Below, in pieces: positions 11,321-24,203 of a DNA stretch of 64,000 nucleotides (the first letter of the stretch is position 1; each line of letters starts with the position of its first letter). A model generated the notes under the pieces. The model was given only the letters and a program-made list of their open reading frames with translations, ran no database searches and was not told the DNA's origin. This DNA is from Paramecium pentaurelia (Eukaryota; Ciliophora; Oligohymenophorea; Peniculida; Parameciidae), in the NCBI GenBank assembly GCA_905183005.1, contig CAJJDO010000018.1, positions 69,210 through 133,209 on the forward strand. The letters are read 5' to 3'. The translations under genes were made by a program, and so were the position numbers.

Positions 11321-13038
11321 ATGATATGCTAGATTTGTCAAAATAACAGGACAACGTCAATTATATTTTCAAATAATTGTGAAATACATCGTTAATAGTT
11401 TTAATCTGTGGCCCTTTCTTTATCAAATAAAACAAAGACTTTTAAGGCTTGTAAGAAATGTGAAGAAGAGAGAGTTTAGGATAAGTTTTTTAATTTCAAT
11501 GATATAAAGCAGAAATTGAATTAATCAGAATATGCTGAAAGAATAAATGAAATTGTCTAATTATCGAAAAAGATAATCTAATAAACTAAAGAGGGGAAAG
11601 ACAAATTAATTCGTTTGACAGAAGAAATAGTGGATACAGTAATGAATGGAATATATCAAATGTTTTAACTTTAATCCCCTAATTAAGCAGGATAAGGTAT
11701 TACATTTTCTGCTCAAGAAATATTTAATGTATAATATAAATATTTCTATTAGTTATTAACACCATCAACAATAAAAACTTTAGAGGATTTAAAAAATAGA
11801 TAGATTTCTATACACAATGCCGAAGATATTAGTTCTATGCTTATAACCAAAATATTGTATATGGATTAATTTAGAGATTTTCTATATCAAATTGAAAAAA
11901 ATTCAGAAGGAATAACAATTCAAATGAAGTAAAGAATTGAGAATTTAGAACAAACTAAAGATAAGATAAAATAATAATTTATGTAAATTTAGCCATATGT
12001 AAAAGAAAATTTTGATAATGAATCAATAATAAAATAGGTAATCATAGTAATTATAAATTGAAAGATTAAAGGAGAGAAACAATAATAATTAAGTTTTGAA
12101 TAGAGCGATATACATATGGTAAAGGCAATTATGAACATTGATAGTGATTAATTGGTTTATGCAAAGAGGGACTGTATATCAATATTAGATAAGAAAAATA
12201 ATTTTATAGAAAAACAGAAAATATTATTTGAGAATTAAGATATTATATCATATGCATGCTCATTTTAAGATATGGAAGAAAAATATATAGCAGCTGGGTA
12301 TAAGAGTATATATATTTAGAATTGAATAACAAGACGATAAATGTAAGATTAAAATATGGAATTTTAAAGATAAGAAGTGGAATGATTTCAAAGAAATTGA
12401 AACAGAGCAACCAATTTTAAAAATCATTAATCCTTTTGAAAATCATATAATCACATGTTCTGAGAATAAGGTATAACTTATTATTAAGAATATAGAAAAT
12501 AGAAATAATAAATTTTAGAAAAAATGAATAATTGAATAATAATTATTATCAAGAATAATAAGAAAGTATTAATGATATAGCTTTGATAAATCCATCCACT
12601 TTAATATTTATAACTAATTCAGATATAAAAGCATTAAATTTAAAAAATAAAAAAATCTTGGATTAAATAAAAGGAAATGAAAATCATTTGTGTATAGAAA
12701 TGATGAATTCTTAACTATTTGTTGTAGGAAATTCAATTGGTCAAGTTTTGATATGTACTTTTAAGGATAAAATTCTAATCAATTAAGATGTATAATTACA
12801 CGAAAAGGATATAAGATACATTTGTAAAATTGATTAAATGTAATAATAAAATAATTAATGAAGGCATTTTATAACATCCTCTTATGATGGAAAACATACT
12901 TTTGCAAAAATAAATGGAAATATATTGAAAACTATAGAAGAAGGACCTAAAGCCAATTTTCCGGATCCTTTATTATGGGATAGGGATTTAAATTGCTTAA
13001 TAGCATCATCTGGAGGTTAAGTCTATTATTATAAATGA
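11321..13038 (+). CDS. B-box-like zinc-binding / coiled-coil / WD-repeat protein
   Basis: Four introns (12038-12064, 12298-12319, 12471-12495, 12840-12863) give 539 residues. The first and last are multiples of three, contain an in-frame TGA and end in AAG. The N-terminus has a zinc-ligand pattern CQIC, then C.IH, then CKKC within about 65 residues, like a B-box or degenerate RING. A coiled-coil region follows (about 70-240). The C-terminal half has WD-like beta-propeller blades (for example CKIKIWNFKDKKWNDF and HFITSSYDGKHTF). This layout recalls TRIM-like or ubiquitin-pathway scaffolds, but E3 activity is only a guess. The gene is convergent with the kinase gene, 39 bases apart. Confidence 0.75.
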
Positions 13039-13077
13039 AAAAATAAACGAAAAAATAAATAAAACAAATATAAAATA

Positions 13078-15236
13078 TCATAAACAATTATCATTTTTAT
13101 GGATATTAAGTTTAGATGTTTAGAATAGTTTTGAATTAATCGAGAAGTTTAGTTTATGTAAATGTTCTTGATCAACGAAATTATTATCATGTTCATAATT
13201 GTTTAGTTGATATTCATCTTCAAATTCATATTGTTAGTTTTTTTGTTAAGGTAGAGTCTTAGATGGAAGACGAATGCCAAATTTATCAAATTAATTTTAT
13301 TCTTTTTCATTAGATGCTCTAGAAAATGAACTAATTTCTTATTGTTTTAAATATTCTTAACTTTTTCGACTGATAGGAACACTTAAAATTGATATTGTTC
13401 TGTTTTTATTACCAAAATTTTAAGGAGTTGTTTATGTATTTGCTTAACTAACATAATGAATTCCTTAATCCATTTCCATACTAGCATGCATATGCATATG
13501 AGTTTCACCTTTTGTATTTATATCATGATATTGTTTTGATACAATTTATTTGGGTAATGATATTTAACAAAAAAAGGGCGTTTTAAAAAATTAATGATTT
13601 AAAGCTTCACTTATTGTTATTCTGTCCTTTGGATATTTCTTGGTCATTTAACAAATTAAATTCTCTACTAAATTCATAATCTTATATATTAAATACATGT
13701 TTTTGGATATTTGGATGCAGGTATTTCAAAATAAGCTTCTGTATTTTTCTTGATTGTTTATTTTAAATCATTTTATTTAAATGGATTATATCCATATAAT
13801 ACAACAAATAAAGTGATTCCAATACTAAATATATCACATTATTAATTATAAGTTTTCTTAGATTCTTCATATTTCAATACCTCAGGAGCAGAATATCTTA
13901 TAGTTATTTAGAAATCATACCCTGGACTTCCACATTAAGGAAATGGTATAGATTTTTGCCAAGTAAAAGCTGCTAATCCAAAATCAATTATCACAGGTCT
14001 TTAAATGTCATTACCATTTAGTAAAATATTCTATGGTTTAATATCTCTATGCATAACTTTTTATAAATGAATCTATTCTATCGCACTTAGAATGTTGAAA
14101 ATCATTATTCTTAAATCTTCCTATGAATAAACTTTCTTTGATGATTGTTATGATACTAATTCAGGTCCATCAATATATTCAGTTAATAAATAAATATTTA
14201 ATTAGTTTTCATAGACCCTATACAATTTTAAGATATTAGGATGATTAAACATGCGCAAAGCTTATATTTCATTTAATAACTATTCTTCATAATTCTTATT
14301 TTTGTTAATTTATTTTATTGTTTGCTTCTTGATGATCTTTACAGCATAACTCTCCCCTTCTTTGTTCTAACATTAATGAACCTATAAATAATATTATATA
14401 GATTTACTGTTGAGAAGCTTCCTTAACCTATTTATGCTCCTAATTTATATGTTTTATCAAAATCACTTAGAATACAACAATTAGATAATGCTTCCACCCA
14501 TATATTATATTATTAGATATCGTCTGTATATAGATGTATTTAATAACCATTATTTATCAATGATATTTCTAATCCTTATTCAAATTGATGAAATTAACAA
14601 TATACAGTATCTAACTACACAAATCCTTTAATCTAATTCCCTTTTCCTACATCAGAATATAATAAAAATTGTTTGACCAAAAAGTAAGTTCTGACACATC
14701 TTTATTTAAATGTCTTTCCAACTTTTGTAAAGTTTCCCATTAACACCTAAACATTTTAAAAATCCTCTTGATCAAATGTAGGAATATCAGATTTGTTCCA
14801 AAACTCTTAATTCTCTACATGCCCCTTACTAAATATCATATTTATTATTAAAAATTAACAAATTGAATAAAATAGCTACAATTCATTTTCTAAGATTGAT
14901 ACCTTTTAAAATCTCTTATATTCTTAACCTACATTATGTTTCCAACAATATAATACTACTCGAAACTATAAATTAAATAAATTTTCTTATTCACATTAAT
15001 TTTATAAACAAAGAAGTACTCTCTAATTATCAACAATATTTGTATCAAAATAAATTAAATCCTTTTAATATAACTTACAACTTAAGAGATCTAAAGAACT
15101 AAGGATTTAATTATATTAAAAACAAACTTTAAATTCTTAACCTCAACTATTTTTATCTATTACACAATATTAACTTGAAATCTCTAAATTCTTTGATCAA
15201 ATTTAAATCAATCTAAAATGTATATTTATCAATCAT
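13078..15236 (-). CDS. Ser/Thr protein kinase with N-terminal C2-like and PH-like regions
   Basis: Spliced length is 677 residues with five introns (15147-15163, 15099-15127, 14382-14407, 13897-13920, 13668-13696). The kinase domain is complete: glycine loop GQGSFSTV, VAIK-type lysine in SYAVKIIKK, HRDIKPQN, DFG in VIIDFGLA, APE in SAPEVL, and the DRI motif near the end of the catalytic core. The class looks CAMK/AGC-like. The N-terminal 120 residues resemble a C2 domain (LILFEVKNLNSLD) and the next 120 a PH domain ending about 40 residues before the glycine loop. An acidic/Gln-rich tail of about 170 residues follows. The 24-nt intron in the activation segment restores GSPGYSAPE; its retention would insert 8 residues. 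The extreme N-terminus depends on a 17-nt intron; 14839 is the fallback start. Confidence 0.85.
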
Positions 15237-15699
15237 AACTAAATATACTTTTTTAAGAAATAAACTATTTCAAAATTGAATTAATATCTTTTTAATCTAA
15301 ATAAATTTCTAATAATATTATCATGGTAATCATAATAATTATATAATTATTCCATATTTATGATATATGAATATTAATTTAATCAACCATTTAATTTTAA
15401 ACTAGTTAAATTATTGATTGATGAATAATTATTTAAAATATTAAAATAAATTATTCTGAGCAATAAGTCATTAAAATAATACTGATATATATATCATATA
15501 ATTAAATTAATATTTAACAATTATCCCAATCGTTTAATTAACTTAAGTGTTCTTCTAAAAAAAGTATTTAAAGAATCTAATTTTGATCTCTCTATCAAAA
15601 TTGTTTCAGAATAATGTTCTTAATTATTAAATCTAAAGTGAATAATGAAATATAAAAAAAAATTTTACTAAATTCAATGATAATTTAAAAATAGTTATT
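15237..15699. other. Intergenic spacer between tandem minus-strand genes
   Basis: AT-rich with no supported gene; presumably the promoter of the kinase gene. Confidence 0.4.
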
Positions 15700-16665
15700 T
15701 CAATCATATTCAGTTTTGAATTTTTATACATCTGCATTTTGAAATCTTACTTTTATGGCTTTATGTTTTTTTTCTTAAACTAATAATAATATAATCAATT
15801 TATAATACATTCCTTTTTGAATTTATTAACAGATTCTACAATTCCAAATCTTAAAAATAGTGAATTTTAAGTTTTCAATGGACTTTGAGCTATTCATATT
15901 TGTAAAAGAATACATTACAAAATGATTCTTTATTTTTTGTTTCAACTAAATTCTTTATTTACTTCTCAAAATTATGGATTTGCTTTTAGATCTAATTTTA
16001 ACAATCAAGTTCAATTTATTTTTTTTAGTATTTATATTCTAAATAATGATATCTAAAATACCTTATCTTATTTTTTGTTACTTTTACTTTTTTAATTCTT
16101 CTAAAAAAAGAATCTTGTCTTAAAGATTCTATCTTAAACATTCTTATAAAATATCAGTCGCAATTTATTTTTGAATTAATGAGTTTTACTTATTATTATG
16201 TTCTGTTAATTATTTTAATTCCTTTTATTATAATTTATGTGTTGCACAACTTTAATTATTGTTATTTTTGAGAATACTTTTATTTGTTCTTTCACTTTAT
16301 AAAGGACTCTCCTTTGTTATTTTTCTACTAGACATATCACTCATAATAAAATAATCTGAGCTTTTCATATTTTATTGTGGGAAATAGATAAAGTTCTATT
16401 TATCATCATAAACAGAATAAGTGGATTTTTCATCTGAAAAATTTATTGAATCATCAATCTTTGATTTTGTAAAACTCGATTTTCTATATGAATATGAGAG
16501 AACTGATTGCAATTATGAGATGTGATTTTTTAGATATTGTAAGTTTTTAAGGTTCTAATTATTTATTTAAGGTTTATATGATTAGTATTCAATATTGCTA
16601 TAAAGACCTTATTATTATTTTCTTGAAATGCCAATTGAATGGGAATTGAGATCACAATTTTACAT
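15700..16665 (-). CDS. Basic, low-complexity hypothetical protein (321 residues)
   Basis: Intronless frame from ATG 16665 (MQNCDLNSHSIG) to TGA 15700-15702. Ser/Asn/Gln-rich N-terminal 130 residues, then a Lys/Gln-rich helical part (for example LFLEELKKQKQQKIRQGILD) and a Lys-rich C-terminus with a CRIC motif. No domain recognised. Probably a disordered basic protein. Length and a single frame without TGA over 322 codons make it likely to be real. Confidence 0.6.
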
Positions 16666-16813
16666 AAATTGTGTATGAGAAATTTATTATTAATTTTAAA
16701 AAATAAACATAAATGATATTTTTGATTCAACATTTTCAAGCTCAATAGAGAAGTGAGAAATAATAATAGATAAAAGTTAAATTATGTTATTTTGCAAAGA
16801 TAAATTATAAAAA

Positions 16814-17349
16814 TCAGAACAAATAATGAATTTTTTTATCTAAATCTGGTAGTTTAGGTAATTTTCGCAATCTATTACCATATTCTCTTTATTTTTCATA
16901 ATGGATATCAAGATTTTTCTTAGAGATATTTGGTTTAAGTGTTTACAATTTTTTAATCAAATTCATATTTTCTAAGGAACTATTAAAAGTATTGTTAGGA
17001 CTTTTAAGATCTGTTTAGGAGATGCCTCTAAATCTATTTAGATTGACATATGGATTTTCTCTTACCTTAATTCTTTCAATTTTGTCATCCAATAACTTAA
17101 TAATTATGAGATAAGAAATACTTTTTGTAATTTATCTTATGCATTTTATTATTATTGTTTATTAAATTTGGATGTGTGTTAAAGCATCAAAAATCGAGAA
17201 TTAGTGGCACTTTTATTTTATTCAATTGTTTTATAGATGTTGATTTTGTCTTTATCAATTTCTTCCATTCTTTTAAAATGGTTGTAATACTCTTCTAATT
17301 GATAAGATTCAATAGTAGGATTATGGATAATAAAGCGATTAGCTTTCAT
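16814..17349 (-). CDS. Hypothetical protein (167 residues), possibly cilia-associated
   Basis: One 32-nt intron (17034-17065, GTAAGAG...AAATAG) joins two frames; without it the frame ends early. The N-terminus (FIIHNPTIESYQLEEYYNHFKRMEEIDKD) and the C-terminal block LQTLKPNISKKNLDIHYEKQ followed by YGNRLRKLPKLP faintly recall the helical hairpin of CFAP97/KIAA1430-type ciliary proteins, where short basic helices precede an N.L..K sequence. That resemblance is weak and should be taken as a suggestion only. Confidence 0.6.
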
Positions 17350-17425
17350 ATATAAGAGTTACTTAATTAATTAAGTTTATTGATAAAATTAATGAACTTA
17401 TTGTATGTATTTTATATTGGTTTAC

Positions 17426-18155
17426 TCAAGCGAGTTTGATATCCTCAATGTGAACTGGAGTCATTGGAACATATTTATAAGATGGATCTGCATATTTAGT
17501 TTTCTTAACATGTTCAGATTATGTTGATCTTTCTTTGATAATTTTTGCATGTTCTTTATGATACTATATTTTTGAATAAAATAATGATTTATACTCTTTT
17601 CATCATTTCTGCTGTATAAATTGAGCTAATTTCTGTATAATGTGCAGATAATCTTTGATTTAATGTATTTAATGGGAAATGTAAAGAATTTGTAGCCTTC
17701 TTCATCACATAATCCAAATTATCAGGACTAAGAATAACATTAAGTTCAATTACTAGTATGATCTGTTCTCAGAGGAATAATATACTAATCTGAATAGACC
17801 TGCTAATACAGCTATAGGACCCAAGAAAACTGCTGCTCTCATTGGTCTTAACATATGATATCCTTGATGTGTTAATCCTCTAAATATATAGATTCATATT
17901 TCTACTTCAATACTGAGTACTTATGACCCATAAAGGCTGTGGCAAATAGTACTCTTCTGTTGAAGTAAATGAACATTTAATTTGTTGGATGATAGCCAAA
18001 TTCTCTTGGTCCAATAAGGAAAAATCTACCAATCTTTCCCAAAAGTCCTTCATATTGAGTGTAATTAAGCTACCTGATCTTTTAGCCAATTTCTCATTGA
18101 CAACAACTGAGACTGGTTATAAAAACTTTAACCATGCCTATTGAATAGGATTCAT
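17426..18155 (-). CDS. Probable mitochondrial membrane protein, unknown (213 residues)
   Basis: Three introns (17880-17913, 34 nt; 17763-17785, 23 nt with a CAG acceptor; 17564-17594, 31 nt) are needed to keep frame. The protein has an amphipathic N-terminal half, one or two hydrophobic segments (AAVFLGPIAVLAGLFRLIIL) and a polar tail ending HIEDIKLA with a Lys/His-rich stretch. This size and a single central membrane segment are common in lineage-specific subunits of ciliate respiratory complexes and ATP synthase. That assignment is inference; no motif proves it. It is divergent from CFAP251. Confidence 0.65.
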
Positions 18156-18615
18156 CTTAATTAAATAAATGTTATATGAAACAAAGAATAACAATTACTA
18201 ATTGTCCATTCATAAAACATGACCAAAATCACTTCAAAAATTTCTTTTTTTTTGAATAATACTAAAAAAATCATCGACAATCCAAAAATTACTATATTCA
18301 TCAAACTGATAGCTCAGAATATTATTATGATGTAAATAGAAATATATAGTGTTTATAATTGAAATCAGTATAATAATAAGAAAATTAAATTCATCAAACT
18401 TTTATTTTGTGCTTTAGATGTTGATATTAAATATTTTAGAAATAAAAATATATTATGAAGAAATAATATATAAACTACAATATTTTAAACAAGAATTTCT
18501 TTATAATCTAATTAGTATTGAATAGATAAATAATAATGATTTTCTAAAATGATGAAGTTGAAATTCAGAATATCAAATATATATAAAATGGGTATTTTAA
18601 ATAATTTTAATAAAA
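18156..18615. other. Divergent promoter region
   Basis: Spacer of 460 bases between the minus-strand gene starting at 18155 and CFAP251 starting at 18616. AT-rich, no recognised element. Confidence 0.4.
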
Positions 18616-21600
18616 ATGTCTGAATATCATGATGAGTTTTAAGAAGACCAATAAAAATTGAATGCCTTGAACCTGTCTTGGACATTGGGATTTAATTATA
18701 AAATGGTAAATGGAGTTCACAATCTTACTAATGATTCTCGTAAGGTATGATCTATCTTAATTTAGGAAATATTCTATGCAACAGCACACACAGGAGTAAT
18801 ATTTGATTATGGAAATAATTAACAAAGATTATTATAAGGACATGTATTATATTATATTATTTTTAGTGTAACAAAATATCATGCACAGCATATTGTAAAG
18901 AATTGGATATAATTGTAACTGCTGATGCAGGGCCAGATAGTATGTTAGTCATATGGGATGCAAAGACAGGAGTACCTAGAAGAACAATATTTGAGCCACA
19001 TGCTAATGGTGTTTAAGCAGTGGATATTAGTGAGAATGGACAATATTTGGTAACATTGTCAAAGGAAGAACCCGATAAAATATAATCTATATCATTTTGG
19101 GATTGGTAATCTCAAGATCCTCGTCTTAGAACAACAGTGTTAGATGATAAATTAAAGGATTATTAATACTATGTTACAATCAATAATAATGCTGAACAAA
19201 AATAAAATCAATAATAGATATTTGAATTTGCTACAACAGGTAAAAAGAGAGTAGTCTTTTGGAGTTGGGAATATGGAGCAGCAGGATTTGAATATTATAG
19301 TCCTGAAGTTCAAAAGAACAAGGTTTTGACTTAGACTGTTTTTATTCCAAAGAACAAAAATGTAGTAACAGGAACATTAGATGGATATATAATAGTTTGG
19401 GATGTTTCTCTAATTATTGAAGAATATGGATAACCAGATGAAAGAAGAGTAATTAAGATAGTGAATCTTATGAATGTTGCAAATAAATCTGAAACTTAAT
19501 AAAAGAAAGGAAATGCTTAGATATTATTATTAAGAGTATAAGGAAGATATTTAGTGGTTGGAGCATCAAATGGATCTGTAAGATTTTATGATTTCAAATT
19601 CAGAATACGAGCATGGTTTGAAGATGTTGTTATTGGATAAAATGGTTTAAATATATAATGTATAGGATCAATTACTAATTTATCATTTGCAAATGAGAAT
19701 ATGTATTAGGAAGATTATGAAACTGAATCTGATGAGGAGAAAGACAAAGATGAATAATCTTAGAAAAAGTCTAAACCATTTGTATGTTAAGATTTTATTG
19801 TTGTGGATGATAAGGCTAATGTTATTTTATTAAAGTCATAACAATTTTAAGAAATAGAAAAAGAAAAGAAGAAAGGAACAGTAATTATGTCATCTATTGT
19901 TTCACCTATTATTTCTATATCAGTTAGACCTAATGTACCTGTAGTTGCATTTAGTTGTGAAGATAATAAAATTTATGAATGGAATTTCTATGAAAAACAT
20001 AATAAACTTAAAGAAATAAAAGAAAAGGGTAGTGAATTACAAATATAAAGTACATTTATTGAATATAGTCCTGATGGTAATTATTTAGCTGTCTGTTCTA
20101 AAAATGGAATTGTTCATATGTATGATTGTAGAGAAGAGAAATGGCTTAAAAATTTATTAGTTTCTGAAACTGATAAAACTAAACCTAAAATAACATATTT
20201 AACATTTAGTATTGATTCAAAATATTTTGCTACTATTGATGAATCTTATGCAGTTAGTGTTTTTAATTTTGATTTTGATCCTAATAGTCAATTGAAATAA
20301 TCAAAAGAATGGATATTTGCTGGTAAATATAGAGTACATCATGGACCAATTAAATCAGTTGCCTTTGGTGAAACACTTGATGAAAAGAATTAAGTGTAAT
20401 TAAAAGTGTTCACTATAGGAGAAGATATGAAATTGGCAGTTTATGATGTATTGGATCCAACTTAAGATCCATATAATAGAGTTAAATTAAGAAGTGTTNG
20501 ATAAAATATAATCTATATCATTTTGGGATTGGTAATCTCAAGATCCTCGTCTAAGAACAACAGTGTTAGATGATAAATTAAAGGATTATTAATACTATGT
20601 TACAATTAATAATAATGCTGAACAAAAGTAAAATCAGCAATAAATATTTGAATTTGCAACAACAGGTAAAAAGAGAGTAGTTTTTTGGAGTTGGGAATAT
20701 GGAGCAGCAGGATTTGAATATTATAGTCCTGAAGTTCAAAAAAACAAGGTTTTGACTTAGACTGTATTTATTCCAAAAAACAAGAATGTTGTAACAGGAA
20801 CATTAGATGGATATATTATAGTTTGGGATGTTTCTCTTATTATTGAAGAATATGGATAACCAGATGAAAGAAGAGTAATAAAAATAGTGAATCTTATGAA
20901 TGTTGCTAATAAATCTGAAACTTAATAAAAGAAGGGAAATGCTTAGATATTATTATTAAGAGTATAAGGAAGATATTTAGTGGTTGGAGCATCAAATGGA
21001 TCTGTAAGATTTTATGATTTCAAATTCAGAATACGAGCATGGTTTGAAGATGTTGTTATTGGATAAAATGGTTTAAATATATAATGTATAGGATCAATTA
21101 CTAATTTATCATTTGCAAATGAGAATATGTATTAGGAGGATTTTGAAACTGAATCTGATGAGGAGAAAGACAAAGATGAATAATCTTAGAAAAAGTCTAA
21201 ACCATTTGTATGTTAAGATTTTATTGTTGTTGATGATAAGGCTAATGTTATTTTATTAAAGTCATCACAATTTTAGGAAATTGAAAAAGAAAAAAAGAAA
21301 GGAACAGTAATTATGTCATCTATTGTTTCACCCATTATTTCCATATCAGTTAGACCTAATGTACCTGTAGTTGCATTTAGTTGTGAAGATAATAAAATTT
21401 ATGAATGGAATTTCTATGAAAAACATAATAAACTTAAAGAAATAAAAGAAAAGGGTAGTGAATTACAAATATAAAGTACATTTATTGAATATAGTCCTGA
21501 TGGTAATTATTTAGCTGTCTGTTCTAAAAATGGAATTGTTCATATGTATGATTGTAGAGAAGAGAAATGGCTTAAAAATTTATTGGTTTCTGAAACTGAT

Positions 21601-24203
21601 AAAACTAAACCTAAAATTACCTATTTAACTTTTAGTATTGATTCAAAATATTTTGCTACTATTGATGAATCTTATGCAGTTAGTGTTTTTAATTTTGATT
21701 TTGATCCTAATAGTCAATTGAAATAATCAAAAGAATGGATATTTGCTGGTAAATATAGAGTACATCATGGACCAATTAAATCAGTTGCCTTTGGTGAAAC
21801 ACTTGATGAAAAGAATTAAGTGTAATTAAAAGTGTTCACTATAGGAGAAGATATGAAATTGGCAGTTTATGATGTATTGGATCCAACTTAAGATCCATAT
21901 AATAGAGTTAAATTAAGAAGTGTTGTCTCTATTGAATAAGAATGTTTACCATCAGCATGTATTTGGTATCCAATCAATTTATAAAGAGAAGATGTTTTAT
22001 TAACAACAAATAGTGAATTTAAATTAAAATTATGGACAGTTTTAAAAGATCTTCGTATTATCTGTAAAAAGACTTGTTTAGGTCCAACTTTTGGTGGACA
22101 TATAAAGAGATTATTATTATTAAATCCAAGTGATATGAAAAATGAATATTAAGATAAATATTTAGCATATTCTACAGGTGAAAAGGTTGTTGGTATAATT
22201 AAATTACCTTTAGATGGTAATCCTAATAAAACTATGGGTTTGATTGCACATCCTGAGAAAATTGTTGATTTATCATCAACTTAAGATGGTAAATTATTTT
22301 TTACATCTGGTGGTGATGATTTTGCAATTAATATTTGGAGTGTTGATTTTGCTGCTTTAGAAGATAATTTTTAAACATAAGAAACAGAATATGAAATATT
22401 TTCAAATTTATTAGATGGAGGACCTGAAGGATAAACATTAAGAGATTTAAAAGACTTCTTTTATTATAGTCAAATTAGATCAAAAGATGAACATACAACT
22501 AAAGCTAGAAAATTAGATGGTCTAGTTCCATTAACTGCTATTGCTGATATGATGAGATCNNNNNNNNNNNNNNNNNNNNNNNNNNNNNNNNNNNNNNNNN
22601 NNNNNNNNNNNNNNNNNNNNNNNNNNNNNNNNNNNNNNNNNNNNNNNNNNNNNNNNNNNNNNNNNNNNNNNNNNNNNNNNNNNNNNNNNNNNNNNNNNNN
22701 NNNNNNNNNNNNNNNNNNNNNNNNNNNNNNNNNNNNNNNNNNNNNNNNNNNNNNNNNNNNNNNNNNNNNNNNNNNNNNNNNNNNNNNNNNNNNNNNNNNN
22801 NNNNNNNNNTTTAGTATTGATTCAAAATATTTTGCTACTATTGATGAATCTTATGCAGTTAGTGTTTTTAATTTTGATTTTGATCCTAATAGTCAATTGA
22901 AATAATCAAAAGAATGGATATTTGCTGGTAAATATAGAGTACATCATGGACCAATTAAATCAGTTGCCTTTGGTGAAACACTTGATGAAAAGAATTAAGT
23001 GTAATTAAAAGTGTTCACTATAGGAGAAGATATGAAATTGGCAGTTTATGATGTATTGGATCCAACTTAAGATCCATATAATAGAGTTAAATTAAGAAGT
23101 GTTGTCTCTATTGAATAAGAATGTTTACCATCAGCATGTATTTGGTATCCAATCAATTTATAAAGAGAAGATGTTTTATTAACAACAAATAGTGAATTTA
23201 AATTAAAATTATGGACAGTTTTAAAAGATCTTCGTATTATCTGTAAAAAGACTTGTTTAGGTCCAACTTTTGGTGGACATATAAAGAGATTATTATTATT
23301 AAATCCAAGTGATATGAAAAATGAATATTAAGATAAATATTTAGCATATTCTACAGGTGAAAAGGTTGTTGGTATAATTAAATTACCTTTAGATGGTAAT
23401 CCTAATAAAACTATGGGTTTGATTGCACATCCTGAGAAAATTGTTGATTTATCATCAACTTAAGATGGTAAATTATTTTTTACATCTGGTGGTGATGATT
23501 TTGCAATTAATATTTGGAGTGTTGATTTTGCTGCTTTAGAAGATAATTTTTAAACATAAGAAACAGAATATGAAATATTTTCAAATTTATTAGATGGAGG
23601 ACCTGAAGGATAAACATTAAGAGATTTAAAAGACTTCTTTTATTATAGTCAAATTAGATCAAAAGATGAACATACAACTAAAGCTAGAAAATTAGATGGT
23701 CTAGTTCCATTAACTGCTATTGCTGATATGATGAGATCTATGGGATACTTTCCAACAAATTAAGAAATTGAAAATATGATAAATGAGATTAAATTTTCAA
23801 AATATCTTGAAACAGGTGAATAAATATCAGAATTAGAAATTAATACATTCCTTAAATTATATGTTAATCATAAACCTGTAAATGGAGTTACAAAAGGATA
23901 AATATATGATGCTTTAAAAACACTTTCAAATGACTCAGGAGTAATGCCATGGGATTAATTTACTGAATTATTAAAAACAAAAGGTGAAAAATTAGATGAA
24001 TAAGAAATTGAATGTAATATTAATATTTTATTATTATAGATTATTTGGAATCATTAATGCCAAATAAAAATTATCCATAATAATTACATTTGAATAATCT
24101 TTGTGATGATTTATTAGGTTTTGAAGATATGGATGGTACTTAAGAATAGTAAGAGTAATAAGAAGAAGTTTAAGATGTTGGTTCTGAAGATGAATAGTAG
24201 TGA
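18616..24203 (+). CDS. CFAP251: Cilia- and flagella-associated protein 251 (WDR66), locus mis-assembled
   Basis: Component of the calmodulin/spoke-associated complex at the base of radial spoke 3 in cilia. The N-terminus matches the family (LSWTLGFN, then HNLTNDSRKEIFYATAHTGV, and GHCNKISC), followed by two clusters of WD blades (VIWDAKTG, SISFWDW, IIVWDVS, INIWSVDF). It ends with an EF-hand-like C-terminal region and a Glu/Gln-rich acidic tail. Introns are at 18745-18765, 18844-18866 and 24014-24039. As printed, the gene is interrupted by a single N (20499) and a 250-N gap, each flanked by a direct duplication. Collapsing the duplicates (18616-20498, 21925-22559, 23739-24203) gives a continuous frame of 970 residues. 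The apparent internal breaks are therefore assembly artefacts. Confidence 0.9.
19074..21924. repeat. False tandem duplication 1 in CFAP251 (1425-base units)
   Basis: Bases 19074-20498 are repeated almost identically at 20500-21924, separated by a single N at 20499. The offset of 1426 is not a multiple of three, so the second unit would be out of frame. The junctions coincide exactly with the N. The two units differ by scattered substitutions, some of them non-synonymous (DYET versus DFET; SQQF versus SSQF). This indicates two overlapping contig ends from different alleles or paralogues placed side by side. Confidence 0.92.
21631..23738. repeat. False tandem duplication 2 in CFAP251 (929-base units)
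   Basis: Bases 21631-22559 reappear at 22810-23738 on the other side of the N gap, again ending exactly at the gap edges (offset 1179). This second unmerged contig overlap covers the later WD blades and the start of the EF-hand-like part. Consecutive overlaps at both gaps point to an assembler that failed to merge contigs. Confidence 0.92.
22560..22809. other. Assembly gap of 250 N
   Basis: Run of unknown bases between two overlapping contig ends. The true gap size is probably negative, because the flanks duplicate each other. Confidence 0.99.

Noticed and set aside
18616..24203. Three tandem WD-repeat genes or an expanded WD protein
   Set aside because: The duplicates end exactly at N positions, the first offset breaks the frame, and collapsing them gives one intact CFAP251 frame.
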